Origin: Paramacrobiotus metropolitanus
Taxonomy: Eukaryota > Tardigrada > Eutardigrada > Parachela > Macrobiotidae
NCBI RefSeq assembly: GCF_019649055.1
Contig: NW_026570619.1
Location: 1 to 27,086 of the forward strand
Direction of reading: 5' to 3'
DNA length: 27,086 nucleotides
Part shown: positions 16,943 through 24,997 of the stretch, in pieces
How the letters are laid out: each line of letters starts with the position of its first letter
Position numbering within the stretch: the stretch's first letter is position 1
The notes under the pieces: generated by a model
Told to the model about the DNA's origin: nothing
The model's database searches: none
The model's input: only the letters and a program-made list of their open reading frames with translations
Translations under genes and position numbers: made by a program

Positions 16943-17405
16943 GTGGAATATCTATTGGGGTTGAAATTGATTCGGTCTATAAAGCCGGCCCCAAGGGAGT
17001 TGTTACGGCAGTTAGCCGGCTCTCCTCTCTAAGCGACTCAGTGTTATGAATGTACAAGAGAAACTACGGTAATCAAGCCGGATCTCTTGCAGACGAAAGT
17101 GGGCCACAAGCGGCGAAAAAGAGAAAGACAACAGGTGGAATATTGATGAGGTTAATTCAATGCGGCAACCAGCCGGCCTCATTAGAGTTGTCACGGTAAA
17201 CTGCGCCGGCACTCTTCTTAAGCGATTCAGTGTTAAAGGTGAAACGAGAAAAACTACGGTAATCGAGCCGGATTTCTCGTATTAACATGGGCTACAGGCG
17301 GCGAACAAGAGTAAAAGATTAAATGTGGAAATTTCATGGGGTAAACTCAATGCGGTAATTAGCCGGCCCCATCAGAGATGCTACGGTAAACTCGCCGGCA
17401 CTCTG
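16943..17405 (+). repeat. 190-bp tandem repeat carrying eight covarying hairpins
   Basis: Two and a half units start at GTGGAA 16943, 17135 and 17325 (periods 192 and 190). Each full unit holds three hairpins, A, B and C: A at 16955-16994, 17146-17182, 17336-17372; B at 16995-17025, 17184-17215, 17373-17405; C at 17055-17089, 17244-17280. All share an inner core CGGY-loop-GCCG and an A-rich left shoulder, closed by an outer stem whose sequence differs. C stems are CAAGAGA/TCTCTTG and ACGAGAAA/TTTCTCGT around a nearly identical loop, with two paired changes. A stems are TTGGGG/CCCCAA, ATGAGG/CCTCAT and ATGGGG/CCCCAT. A ninth, isolated relative lies at 16800-16825 (ACGT/ACGT stem). Paired changes point to a functional RNA structure. 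Confidence 0.85.
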
Positions 17406-17441
17406 GCCGCTCGAGGCATGTTGGAGTTGGATGTGCGACGG

Positions 17442-17926
17442 AAAGGTCAAATCAAGTCTTTATCAGGGAGGCAAGCAAAGAAGTGCTTGAAGGCCGCAGA
17501 AAATTGGCTAAGTTCCTCCATGACCTTTAATGGAAATTTGAAGAGAAGTCGGATGACCTTTGGGACCGTTACCGCCCAAGAGTCATCATAGGAATTCAAG
17601 TCGCATGACCTTTGGGACCATTAACCCAAAACGAGTCGCACATCTCAACTGATCATCTCAGCAAGGATGACCTTTATCAGGGAGGAAGCGAACTACGCTT
17701 GTCTACAAGACGTCCCTCCATGACCTTTATGGATCTCATTTAAAGTCGTACAATTGATACGCACCTTATTCCAAAGATTGAGTGAAGCAGTATTCCTAAG
17801 TCGTACTTGATACGCACCTGATTCTCAAGCGGATTGTGATGAAGTCGCATTACGGATGCGCAGGATTGCTCAACAGAGCGGAATGGGCCAAAGTGCGGAA
17901 AACGGTGGACAGGACCTGTGACCTTT
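17442..17926 (+). repeat. Packed hairpin array with TGACCTTT, 3' end of element
   Basis: Non-coding. TGACCTTT recurs at 17521, 17554, 17606, 17668, 17721 and 17919, and AAAGGTCA at 17442. Two modules have the same plan, GGAGG, inner hairpin(s), CCTCC, then TCCAT-gaccttt-ATGGA: 17467-17534 and 17681-17733. In the second, AAGCG/CGCTT (17686-17700) and GTCT/AGAC (17701-17711) sit side by side inside GGAGG/CCTCC, a three-way junction. Between them, GATGAC/GTCATC with inner TTGGG/CCCAA spans 17552-17587, and TTTGGG/CCCAAA lies near 17,611-17,630. CGTA/TACG hairpins in a repeated 22-24-base unit lie at 17743-17766 and 17798-17819, and CGCAT/ATGCG at 17846-17860. Confidence 0.7.
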
Positions 17927-17940
17927 ACGAGTCAGAAATG

Positions 17941-18495
17941 GAGGATCCTAGTCTACATTTGATTAAAACTTTTGTTGATCTGTTCCTAATGATTTGATAG
18001 TATTTTTATAATTGGATCTCTTTATTCACATTGTATTAAATGGAATTGTGCCTTTATGGAATTGATGTGATAAAATGGATTAAGAGAATTTGATGTTTTT
18101 GAGCACGCACAGACACTGGCGACCGTCGTTTTCGTGGATTCGGGAGTGTGTCCAGCCTCACAGGAGCTCGGCATCCCCCCAGAGGCATGTGAGCGGGGTT
18201 CACTAGCGTTCACGCTCGTGACGCTACTCGCCACTGGATTACGTGTCTGTGTTGTGTCTCGCCTCTGATTGGCTTATGTTTTGTTAGTGGGCGCGGCATA
18301 GCACGTGCTGCACAGTGTTACACAGTGTGGAATTGGCTCCACGTTTTACGATCGAGCTGCGCCGATCATTATTGATTTTCTGTTGTCGGAATTCTCAATA
18401 TTATAAAAAGTCAGCAATTAGCGGTGCGACGTTTCGTGATTCCGTGTAGTTCGCAATCCAGATCGCATTGCTCACTTCCACGGGATCTATTCCGT
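17941..18495. other. Non-coding DNA, possible terminal (LTR-like) region
   Basis: No ORF of note. The first part (to about 18,090) is AT-rich; the second (about 18,095-18,350) is GC- and CpG-richer with short repeats (ACAGTG near 18,314 and 18,324), followed by a TATA-like box. The dispersed motif is absent. The order of an AT-rich start, a GC-rich block and then TATA would suit a U3 region, but no polypurine tract or second LTR copy is available to prove it. It may equally be host DNA. Confidence 0.35.
18412..18418 (+). promoter_or_regulatory. TATA-like box
   Basis: TATAAAA follows a GC-rich stretch and lies about 80 bases left of the surviving F-box-gene exon fragment. It could be an LTR promoter or a host promoter reading right. 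One short match only. Confidence 0.3.
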
Positions 18496-18684
18496 TTAGG
18501 TCTCCGTATCTGGATCACAGTTGGATCTAGCTTTAGACCTGTCTTCATCCGCATGGAATTGCTGGTTGTGCAGCCGCTCATTTGACAGCGCTTTCTCATC
18601 ATCCGAACTGTCAAGGTCGTCTTCCGTATAGGGTGAGACTTTACCAGGGCTAAGCTTCTGTCTCTCATGTCGGAAGGCCATTGC
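18496..18684 (-). pseudogene. Truncated second exon of left F-box-gene copy
   Basis: On the minus strand, ttttaactgtag is followed by GCAATGGCC at 18684, matching the acceptor and exon start of the right copy (tttttaactgcag, then GCAAG at 24034). The next residues align (E-R-Q-K-L-S and D-(L/V)-D-S-S, then F-x-A-D-(E/K)-x). The match fades before the F-box and a stop falls at 18496-18498. The leucine-rich F-box seen in the right copy is absent. The gene therefore encodes only the N-terminal domain plus a short tail, or is dead. Confidence 0.6.
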
Positions 18685-19007
18685 CTACAGTTAAAACCAA
18701 GAATGACATGACACCTGTTCAAGATGTTTCGAAATTACACTCCGTCTGAAACGACCGGGCACGAATCATGTTGTACTTATTCCTCTCTTTCACGTTTAAA
18801 AACTAGATTAAAAAATGGTAGGGCAAAATTTAAGGCTGCCGTTTCGGCGGCCCCGGTCGTTTCGGACGGTTTAGAGGCCAAAAGCGACCCGCGGTCGTTT
18901 CAGACGACTAGTGGTTTTGGACGGTTACAATCGTGACTCTAGTGTCCGGCAAGCAAATTTTGAAGGCGGAGAACGCCGAAGTAGGTAGTTTCCCGACAGC
19001 AACTCAC
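18685..19007 (-). other. Intron of left F-box-gene copy with divergent insert
   Basis: 323 bases from donor GTGAGT (19007-19002) to the acceptor at 18685. Similarity to the right copy holds for about 70 bases after the donor (to about 18,936). The rest has a small internal repeat (GGTCGTTTCGGACG and GGTCGTTTCAGACG near 18,855 and 18,892). No gene seen. Confidence 0.45.
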
Positions 19008-19628
19008 CACATCTTCATCTGTCATCACACTCGCGCGGCCCGATCGGACATAATTCATCGTCTGGCTGCGAATGCTGAAAAATCGTATAGAGCACAGTTT
19101 TCCGAGCAGCGACTCCGCCATAGACGGATTGCGAGTCCATTCCGTCCAGTAGCCATCCGGGACCCTGCAGGTACCCATCACAAAATCGCCCGATTTTACA
19201 AGACCTCGCCGGAAGGTTTCTTTCGACAACGGCCATCGGATCTGACAGTGAGGAACTAGTTCACAAGAACGATATTCGGCCCGCGCCACTTCCACCATAG
19301 CGTAGCCGTCTAGACTTCCGGCCTCGAACGAGTGGATCACTTTGCCGGGATACCATGTCCGAGGGCGATCCTCATGATCGTGCAGCAGCACCAGCACCTC
19401 CATGCCAGCCTCTATGTTATCTGGTTCATCGTCATAGCTGCCATCGATTACCGTTCCGTACTCAACCAGGACCGATCGCTGCTGCGGACAGCAGAAATCC
19501 ACGATCAGACGCGGCGGAGTGCTGCTTTTCTCCTCCATGGCAACGACATAGCCGCGCTGCAGCAACCCATTAATCTCCACATCCACCGCGCTCCACGCAT
19601 ACCGAAATGACCGTTTATACAATTGCAT
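19008..19628 (-). CDS. Exon 1 of left copy: N-terminal beta-rich domain
   Basis: 207 codons from ATG 19628-19626 to a consensus donor (GATGTG, then GTGAGT). It is clearly paralogous to exon 1 at 24,377-24,997, with the same length and the same end. Shared blocks include R-Y-A-W-(S/N)-(A/T)-V-D-V-E-I, P-P-R-L-I-V-D-F, W-Y-P-G-K-V and C-R-V-P-D-G-Y-W-T-E-W-T-R-N-P-S. The W-Y-P-G-K-V strand recalls Tudor/Agenet-like barrels, but that is weak. The reading frame is intact, so loss of the downstream F-box did not come with decay of exon 1; it may be recent, or the short form may be used. Confidence 0.65.
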
Positions 19629-20317
19629 TCTGATATTGTCACTTGAATTAAGCCTGGTCAACTGTCAGTGCGTTATCTGCAAACGGGCAAAAATATCTAG
19701 AATAACAGACTCGAAATGCGCTCCTATCGCTACCAAGGATCAAACAACAGTAAACCACGAAATCAGAAAGACATGGAATAACACGAAGTTCTTGCTCACC
19801 GAAAATCCATAGAACGCAGACGTGTCACTAGAAGTTCAATCTCCGAGAAAACAGCAACATGAGTACAGTATCTTGACTCACTTAAACAAACACGTGAAAG
19901 GGAAATCAAAGCTCCTGGAGATCGAAAGTATCAGATTTCGTTTTCCAGCGGTTTTTACATAACGGAATTCAATTCCGTGACACGTTTGCGTGGAATGTGG
20001 ATTGTGGAACCCATTCACGCTCAGACATGCCGTGCACATTAACAGGTAACTGCTGCTACGTGGGCTCATGGCCATGTACAGTACTAACAGTAGCATGAAA
20101 ATAAACTGATCATGGACCACAGTACACAACAGAAACAGCCTTTTATTGCACTGGAGGTAGAAACAAGAACATCAAGTATGTAACCGGAGAACCGCCGGAC
20201 GGATGAACCGTTCGTCGTAACTTTTGTCTACCGAGTTTTTTCCACTTTTCTTACATCAGTGGGGATCATTCACGTGGAGGTTTCAGCTGATGAGGTCATC
20301 GATGAACTGAACAGCAG
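19629..20317. other. Intergenic part of the left duplication
   Basis: No gene of its own. It is the 5' flank of the minus-strand gene and carries duplication anchors (20,043, 20,149, 20,200). TTTCAG near 20,283 is an acceptor-like site shared with 26,346. Confidence 0.4.
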
Positions 20318-20809
20318 GTGTCAGAGAGCGCGAAGAGAGAATTGCTAATGTCAAAGTTTGGACCTGCAAATGGGAAGACGGATTCCCTGCGACTGTTGGG
20401 TAAGGAAGGCTCGGGCAAAATAACTTTTCTATGGCTACCGATCAATGTGTCCTAGCTAAAACCGTTGCCAACTGGTGCACCTGGTGGAGGACCGCCGTGT
20501 GGAACCCGAGACGGATTTTCGACTGATGTACAATTATGAAGGTGTACGAAGAAAGCAAAAAGCGCCAACTGAGCACCACGCCCATCACGCACCACGACGA
20601 CCTGCAACCGCTTATGCGGCAGCGGGAGGACGGCGGGATTCAGCCCTTCCAGTTCCTCATGAACGGTCAGGGTCAGCAGTTCCACGTGGAAAAGGAGAAC
20701 TCGCACAAAATGGAGGCGCTGTTCCGCCTTTTCTACACCTACGCGAGAAGAATACGCGAGAGACCGGCTCAAACTCATGAACAAGACAACGCTTCACGAG
20801 TTCAAATAA
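20318..20809 (+). pseudogene. Decayed plus-strand gene, left copy
   Basis: A small exon can be seen at 20318-20399 between acagcag and a GTAAGG donor, reading E-E-R-I-A-N-V-K-V-W-T. A longer open stretch at 20,536-20,743 reads L-M-R-Q-R-E-D-G-G-I-Q-P and then H-K-M-E-A-L-F-R-L-F. Coding character then moves to another frame at about 20,744 and ends at TAA 20807-20809. The related right copy (26,347-26,650) has its own break after M-E-A-L-F. Both are probably non-functional. The family is not recognised. Confidence 0.45.
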
Positions 20810-21411
20810 GATCCCTGGTTGTTTTTGGGCTGCCGGCTTAATACTTTGAGTGGTCACGTGTCGAGCAGCGTAGACGATCGAGCAGCGTAGAATTTCGGTA
20901 TATAAAATAATAACAAAAGCGTGAAATACTTCTTATTAGTGTAGCTGGCTTGATTGCGGCGCAGAGGGTGCGCGCTGAAACCGTTTTCAGGTTTGCACAT
21001 AAAATGCATACGAGTCGTACATGACATTCGGTTACATGTACGGAAAGTGATAAGACGATAGTACGAGAAATTTGCTGTACATGAATGTTTCGGCGCCGAC
21101 GTATATACTCGTAACTCTGCTCGCCTCTTGGCTCACCGGAGTCGTGTGCCTGGTTATCTGCTTCATTGGTTTCAATTTTTGGAAATTTACTAGAAAACGC
21201 TCACTTACACATTGCCTTGGCGCGGCGGTTGAGAGCTCCTGTCTGGGAAAAGCATGTTTGCCGTTGCAGTAACAACGTAGACGGTGCGACAAAGCGGGTG
21301 TTAAATTCGGTAAAAGTGTCTTAGGCATTAGAGCCGGCGGGCTTAGACAGAGGCGATGGAAAGCGGCCAGACGGAATGATAGCTTTCCCATAGAGAAATG
21401 GAAAGCCGCTA
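20810..21411. other. Anonymous spacer with one hydrophobic short ORF
   Basis: The duplication ends at about 21,090 (GACGATAGTACGAGAAA, like 26,913). A 63-codon ORF from ATG 21081 would encode one strong membrane helix (L-V-T-L-L-A-S-W-L-T-G-V-V-C-L-V); it has no other support. Nothing else is seen. Confidence 0.25.
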
Positions 21412-21705
21412 GTGTGGGTTGTTTCCGTGGCAGACACATTTGCCCAAATACACACTGCGCAGATGTCGAGGGTACCAGGGAATGCAGCGGAAATACGGGA
21501 AAACCGAAAGTTACGAAAGTCTAACGGGCTGGTAGACCGTTACATCATTCAACCATTGGCGTTCGAAACTACGGGTACACGGGGTCCACTAAAGAAGCAA
21601 TTCTTCAAAGAGCGGGTTAGAAAGATTTTCGACAGCACAGGCAACCCTCGTTCAGGAGAGCTTTTACCGATCTACTTTTTGCATCCTGGCCGAAAAGTTA
21701 CCTAA
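21412..21705 (+). pseudogene. LINE-like reverse transcriptase C-terminal relic
   Basis: About 97 codons opening at GTG; the first ATG is at about 21,463. The stretch I-I-Q-P-L-A-F-E-T-T-G-T-R-G followed by F-F...R-V-R-K-I-F-D-S-T-G-N-P-R-S-G resembles the conserved tail found at the end of some non-LTR-type RT ORFs in invertebrates (a V-E-T-x-G-x-x-G block followed by T-G-D-x-R). The RT core is not present nearby, so this is a fragment. Confidence 0.35.
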
Positions 21706-22484
21706 TCACATTTTTGTATTCAGCTTCTTTTGTTTCCATTTTCCATCGCCGATATATTTTCTTATGGTTAGCTGCGTGAAACTGGCTGCGTTTGCATTGA
21801 CCAATGAGAAAAACAACGTATCTCTAGCACTAGGCAGCCATTTTGCGTAATAACGAGACACAATGGGCCGCAGAGTTAGTTCTTTTAGTTAAAAAGATTA
21901 GCGTGATCCATTTAAGGACCACTACTAAGTTTTGAAATGTTACTCTTTTAAAGTTACGGAAAAATGTATAAACTGTAACTTAATCAACCCTCGGTGGATA
22001 CCGCTGCGGTGGCTGCGCGTGACGCGCCGCGTTCGTTGCTAGTACTGCTGACTACGGCATAGGTAACTATAGTCTAAAACTAAAATTAAACCTTGGTATG
22101 AGAACAGCCGATGCCGAAATCAAAGCCAGCTTAGCCAAGTGTCATCATGCGATACTGGTTATTTATAAACTGAAGAGCGTCCATGCGGGATTGTACAGAG
22201 GCGATTTTGACCATAATTATTCTAGGAAAGGCTTTTAAACCGAGAAGCTTACAAAGCTGCAAATCTTTAGCAAGCTCAATGAGGTACAATATGTAAAACT
22301 AAGTGCTGAAAAAAAACAAAGTAGTGCAAGATTATCCCATTTTGTTGCCACAAAACTAAAGCAAACTCAGCCAAGCAGAAGTACAACAGCACAAGGAAGG
22401 ATTCTGTCCGTCTATTCCTATTCCTTCGGGATTCATGGTTTACAGCGGAAATATAGACTGAACTCGACAAGTGGGCTATATTGG
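21706..22484. other. Anonymous intergenic DNA
   Basis: About 780 AT-rich bases with no convincing ORF on either strand. The right end is the 3' flank of the minus-strand F-box gene. No repeat structure recognised. Confidence 0.4.
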
Positions 22485-22679
22485 CTAATCGTCTTCCAAG
22501 CTGTCACTGGATTCCTCGCTTCCAGACTCTTCATACAAACTCACGTAGTCTGACAAGGCAAACAGGCAGAATTTATTCAGCTTCCGCACTTTCACTTCAG
22601 CCAGATTGTCCAACGTCCACTTGTGTCCGCAATAATGCGCGGACGCTCGCGGGTCACAGGCTTGATAATCCTTCAGAAT
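22485..22679 (-). CDS. F-box gene, terminal exon
   Basis: 64 codons plus TAG (22487-22485), read from an acceptor ttctgcag at 22680-22687. It joins in phase to the exon ending at 23162. The product is compact: C-x-D-P-R-A-S-A-H-Y-C-G-H-K-W-T-L-D-N-L-A-E-V, then a helix L-N-K-F-C-L-F-A-L-S, then an acidic S/E/D tail. No other reading of this region looks coding. The intron before it is 482 bases (22680-23161). Confidence 0.6.
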   Translation of the reverse strand: MLKDYQACDPRASAHYCGHKWTLDNLAEVKVRKLNKFCLFALSDYVSLYEESGSEESSDSLEDD

Positions 22680-23161
22680 CTGCAGAAATTACTGGGATTT
22701 GTATTTCACGCACAAACACAACGAGAAACTCTAAGACTTATGCCGAAACAGATAGCTAAGATTCTTTCCGAAAATACTAAATGCTGCAACGGTAAACCAC
22801 GTTAAGAACCCAGGAGAAGTAAACACAACAGTGACAACCTTAAGAACCCACACAGTACTCGTATGCGTAATTTCTAGCGCATCAACGTAGCGACAAATAT
22901 GAATTAACAGATTACTCTTAACTCCATATTACCGCGCGCCACGCCACACTGGTTGCGCTGTACACGCCAACTGGCGTACCTAGCGCTGATGCAAGATTAC
23001 AAACGATCCATACAGAAAATAAAAGAATAACTACTCTCCTCCCTCGGATATCAAGACGAGTGAATTTCTCAATGTGGTTGGCGTTGTAATGGCAACCGTT
23101 CGTAGCGCAAACTCCGCGTGAACTTGTTATCTGTATCTTCTACATTTGTACAGTTGCTCAC

Positions 23162-24034
23162 CCTTTTCACTTCTTTTGCTCTCGCACGACTGTCAGTCGA
23201 ATTGGCTATGAAGTCTGCAATGTCCTGCGCATCGTACTGCCATCCATCACAACAATGCTGCTCGAACACATCCCACATCTGTGCCTCATCGATCTTGTCC
23301 GGCGTGAAGACAGTAAAGGGAATGCGAAATTTCATAAACACACCCTCATATTCGTTTTGACAGTCCAGCGAATAATGTGCCCAAATTAAGCGGTCACAGC
23401 GCGACGCCAGCTGGGAATTTAGCGCCACCGCATCAGCCAAAAACATGCGCAAATCAAAGACGCTACCCCGATAAATCGGGATGGTTAGTGATCGCCCGTA
23501 CTCTATCCAGCGGTGCACGCGAAGGCCGGCGCTGTCCAGGATGTTCTTTGCCAACCCGATGGCTTCGTGGGCAGCCGTCAAATTTTCCCGTTCGTCACAG
23601 AAGGTTTCCGTTGGATAAAATAAACACACTGTGCGCGTCAAGGCCGTGACATACTTGAAGAGACAAACGCACACCACGTAGTGATATTGACGGCTATTCC
23701 CCTCTGCACCATACGGTTCAATCAAGTCCAAACCATAGTCTTGTCGTGAGATACGGACGTCTTGGCACAAATCCGCAGACGTCAGCAGCGTCTCCCACAG
23801 TTGACAGGTGCGACGGCAGCGCTGCCGGTCAACGGTGTCCACCAACAGAAAGATTTCTTTCAGCAACTCCAATGGCAACCTCAACTTGTTTTTATCCGCA
23901 CGGAAGTGACGGAACCACTGCTTGCACGGCAGCGCATTCGACATCTTTTCCACAGCGGGCGAACTATCAACGTCGTGATCTTTACGGGACGAAACTTCAC
24001 TAAGTTTCTGCCGTTCAAGTTCGAATTCTCTTGC
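23162..24034 (-). CDS. F-box gene, middle exon with F-box
   Basis: 291 codons between acceptor tttttaactgcag (ends 24035) and donor AAAAGG/GTGAGC (GT at 23161-23160). The F-box lies about 52-85 residues into the exon: L-R-L-P-L-E-L-L-K-E-I-F-L-L-V-D followed by C-R-R-T-C-Q-L-W. F-box proteins bind Skp1 and recruit substrates to SCF ubiquitin ligases; the region after it would hold the target-binding part, which has no recognisable WD40 or LRR repeats here. All three exons join in phase 0, giving about 562 residues with the F-box near 259-295. The style resembles large tardigrade F-box families. Confidence 0.75.
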
Positions 24035-24376
24035 CTGCAGTTAAAAAATGAAAATTCTTTGTGATGAGTTGTGTTGCAGCTGTTCCCTCGACTCTTAACT
24101 GTACGATACTTCCAGGTTTTTCGTAAATCGGACATTTTAAACTCAAAGTTTTGCATGCCGGACACGAGAAACACGGTATTCCCTGCGTTATTCCACATTA
24201 CAAACCCAATAAATTTTTTTATCCCGTGTACAAGCGTGTATGCATTGTGCAATCACCAACTATAACGCTTAAACAATTTTGGAAAGATTTCTGTCATATG
24301 GAATAATGCGGAGAATATCGTGTCTCGGGTGTCTGGTTCGCGAATTTCGAAGGCGAAGAACGCCGACACAACCTAC

Positions 24377-24997
24377 CACATCTTCATCGGTCAAAGCATA
24401 GGTGTAGCGCACTCGGACATAATTCATCGCCTGGCTGCGAACGTTGAAAAATCGTACAGAATGTCTATACAGATTTTCGAGCAGCGACTCCGCCCTAGAC
24501 GGATTGCGAGTCCATTCCGTCCAATAGCCATCAGGTACCCGGCACGTGCCCACCACAAAATCTCCCGGTTTAACAAGACGCTCATAGCAAGGGTCTTTCG
24601 ACAACGGCAACTGGATCTGATTGCAGAGAACCAGTTCGCAGGAACGATATCCGGCCCTCGTCACCTCCACCGTAGCGTAGTCTTCTAGGCTTCCGTTCCC
24701 GAACGAGTGGAGAACTTTTCCGGGATACCATGACCAACGATCCTGATGGTCTCGCAGCAGCACCAACACCTCCGTGCCAGACCCTTCACTCGCTCTCCAG
24801 GAGCTGATGCCTGTCGTTACTTTCCCGTACTCAACCAGAACCGATCGTTGTTCCGGCCCTTGGAAATCAACGATGAGACGCGGCGGAGTGGTACCGTTCT
24901 CTTCCATGCCGACGACATGGCCGCGCTGGAGTTGACCGTCAATCTCCACATCCACAGTATTCCACGCGTACCGTCTCGACAACTCGTACAGATGCAT
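24377..24997 (-). CDS. F-box gene, first exon (N-terminal beta-rich domain)
   Basis: 207 codons from ATG 24997-24995 to GATGTG followed by donor GTAGGT (GT at 24376-24375). Upstream codons are open but begin with TTG, so this ATG, shared in position with the left copy, is chosen. The 342-base intron to 24035 ends in a good acceptor. The domain is the same as at 19,008-19,628; conservation of both length and donor in two copies supports the exon model. Its function is not known; a Tudor-like or other small barrel is a guess. Confidence 0.7.

Larger units (their letters stand above)
242..17926. repeat. Dispersed octamer AAAGGTCA / TGACCTTT
   Basis: Counting by eye gives about 50 exact AAAGGTCA and about 17 exact TGACCTTT. 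Chance expectation for an octamer on both strands of this length is under one. Examples of the forward form are 242, 301, 328, 780, 860, 1018, 1167, 1216, 2252, 3896, 3920, 6265, 6355, 6397, 11637, 11673, 12835, 12870, 13781, 13816, 13853, 14846, 14900 and 14948. Examples of the reverse form are 2823, 3141, 3401, 4062, 4218, 6436, 7609, 8290, 9558, 9891, 13513, 17521, 17554, 17606, 17668, 17721 and 17919. Near matches (AAAGGTTA, GAAGGTCA, TGACCTTA) add more. The usual context is GAAAGGTCAC. It occurs in all three reading phases and in spacers. Density is lower in the conserved RT core (none between 4,620 and 5,515). Confidence 0.9.
1..17930 (+). mobile_element. Large Ty3/gypsy-type retroelement, 5' end outside window
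   Basis: A single element is inferred because one dispersed motif (AAAGGTCA/TGACCTTT) runs through every ORF and spacer from 242 to 17,926 and stops there. All ORFs are on the plus strand and share a purine-rich, K/E-rich coding style. It holds a protease relic, an intact RT-RNase H-integrase ORF in the Ty3/gypsy order, and at least five ORFs after pol. It is already coding at base 1, so the full length exceeds 17.9 kb, against roughly 5-10 kb for most Ty3/gypsy elements. No LTR pair can be recognised because the 5' end is missing. The right boundary is set by loss of the motif and of coding density and could lie anywhere from 17,930 to about 18,490. That all of this is one transposing unit, rather than two nested elements, is inference. 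Confidence 0.75.
18500..21090. repeat. Left copy of a segmental duplication
   Basis: Similar in the same order and orientation to about 23,900-26,940. Anchors are exon 1 (19,008 / 24,377), CAGGTAACTGCTGCTACGTG (20,043 / 25,438), GCACTGGAGGTAGAAAC (20,149 / 26,175), a GACGGATGAACCGT block (20,200 / 26,239), the GTGGAGGTTTCAG acceptor, and GAGTGGTCAC (20,848 / 26,695). The right copy is longer between anchors. The left edge is where the F-box homology is lost. Confidence 0.7.

Noticed and set aside
16943-17405. CRISPR-like array
   Set aside because: The repeated hairpins are joined by homologous, not unique, spacers in a 190-bp tandem unit, and the context is a eukaryotic retroelement.
16943-17405. 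Known small self-cleaving ribozyme (hammerhead, twister)
   Set aside because: The conserved CGGY...GCCG core does not contain the hammerhead CTGATGA/GAAA elements, and I could not fit the twister consensus.
242-17926. Motif explained simply by a repeated peptide
   Set aside because: The motif is read as E-R-S, K-G-H and K-V-T in different places, occurs reversed, and is present in spacers, so no single peptide repeat can produce it.
18724-18936. 70-codon plus-strand ORF
   Set aside because: It lies in the intron of the left gene copy, over a small internal repeat, with no family resemblance.
21032-21439. 135-codon minus-strand ORF
   Set aside because: No protein-like pattern; it spans the duplication edge and overlaps the RT relic on the other strand.
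22481-22759. 92-codon plus-strand ORF
   Set aside because: The minus strand here reads as the terminal exon of the F-box gene with a proper acceptor and phase.
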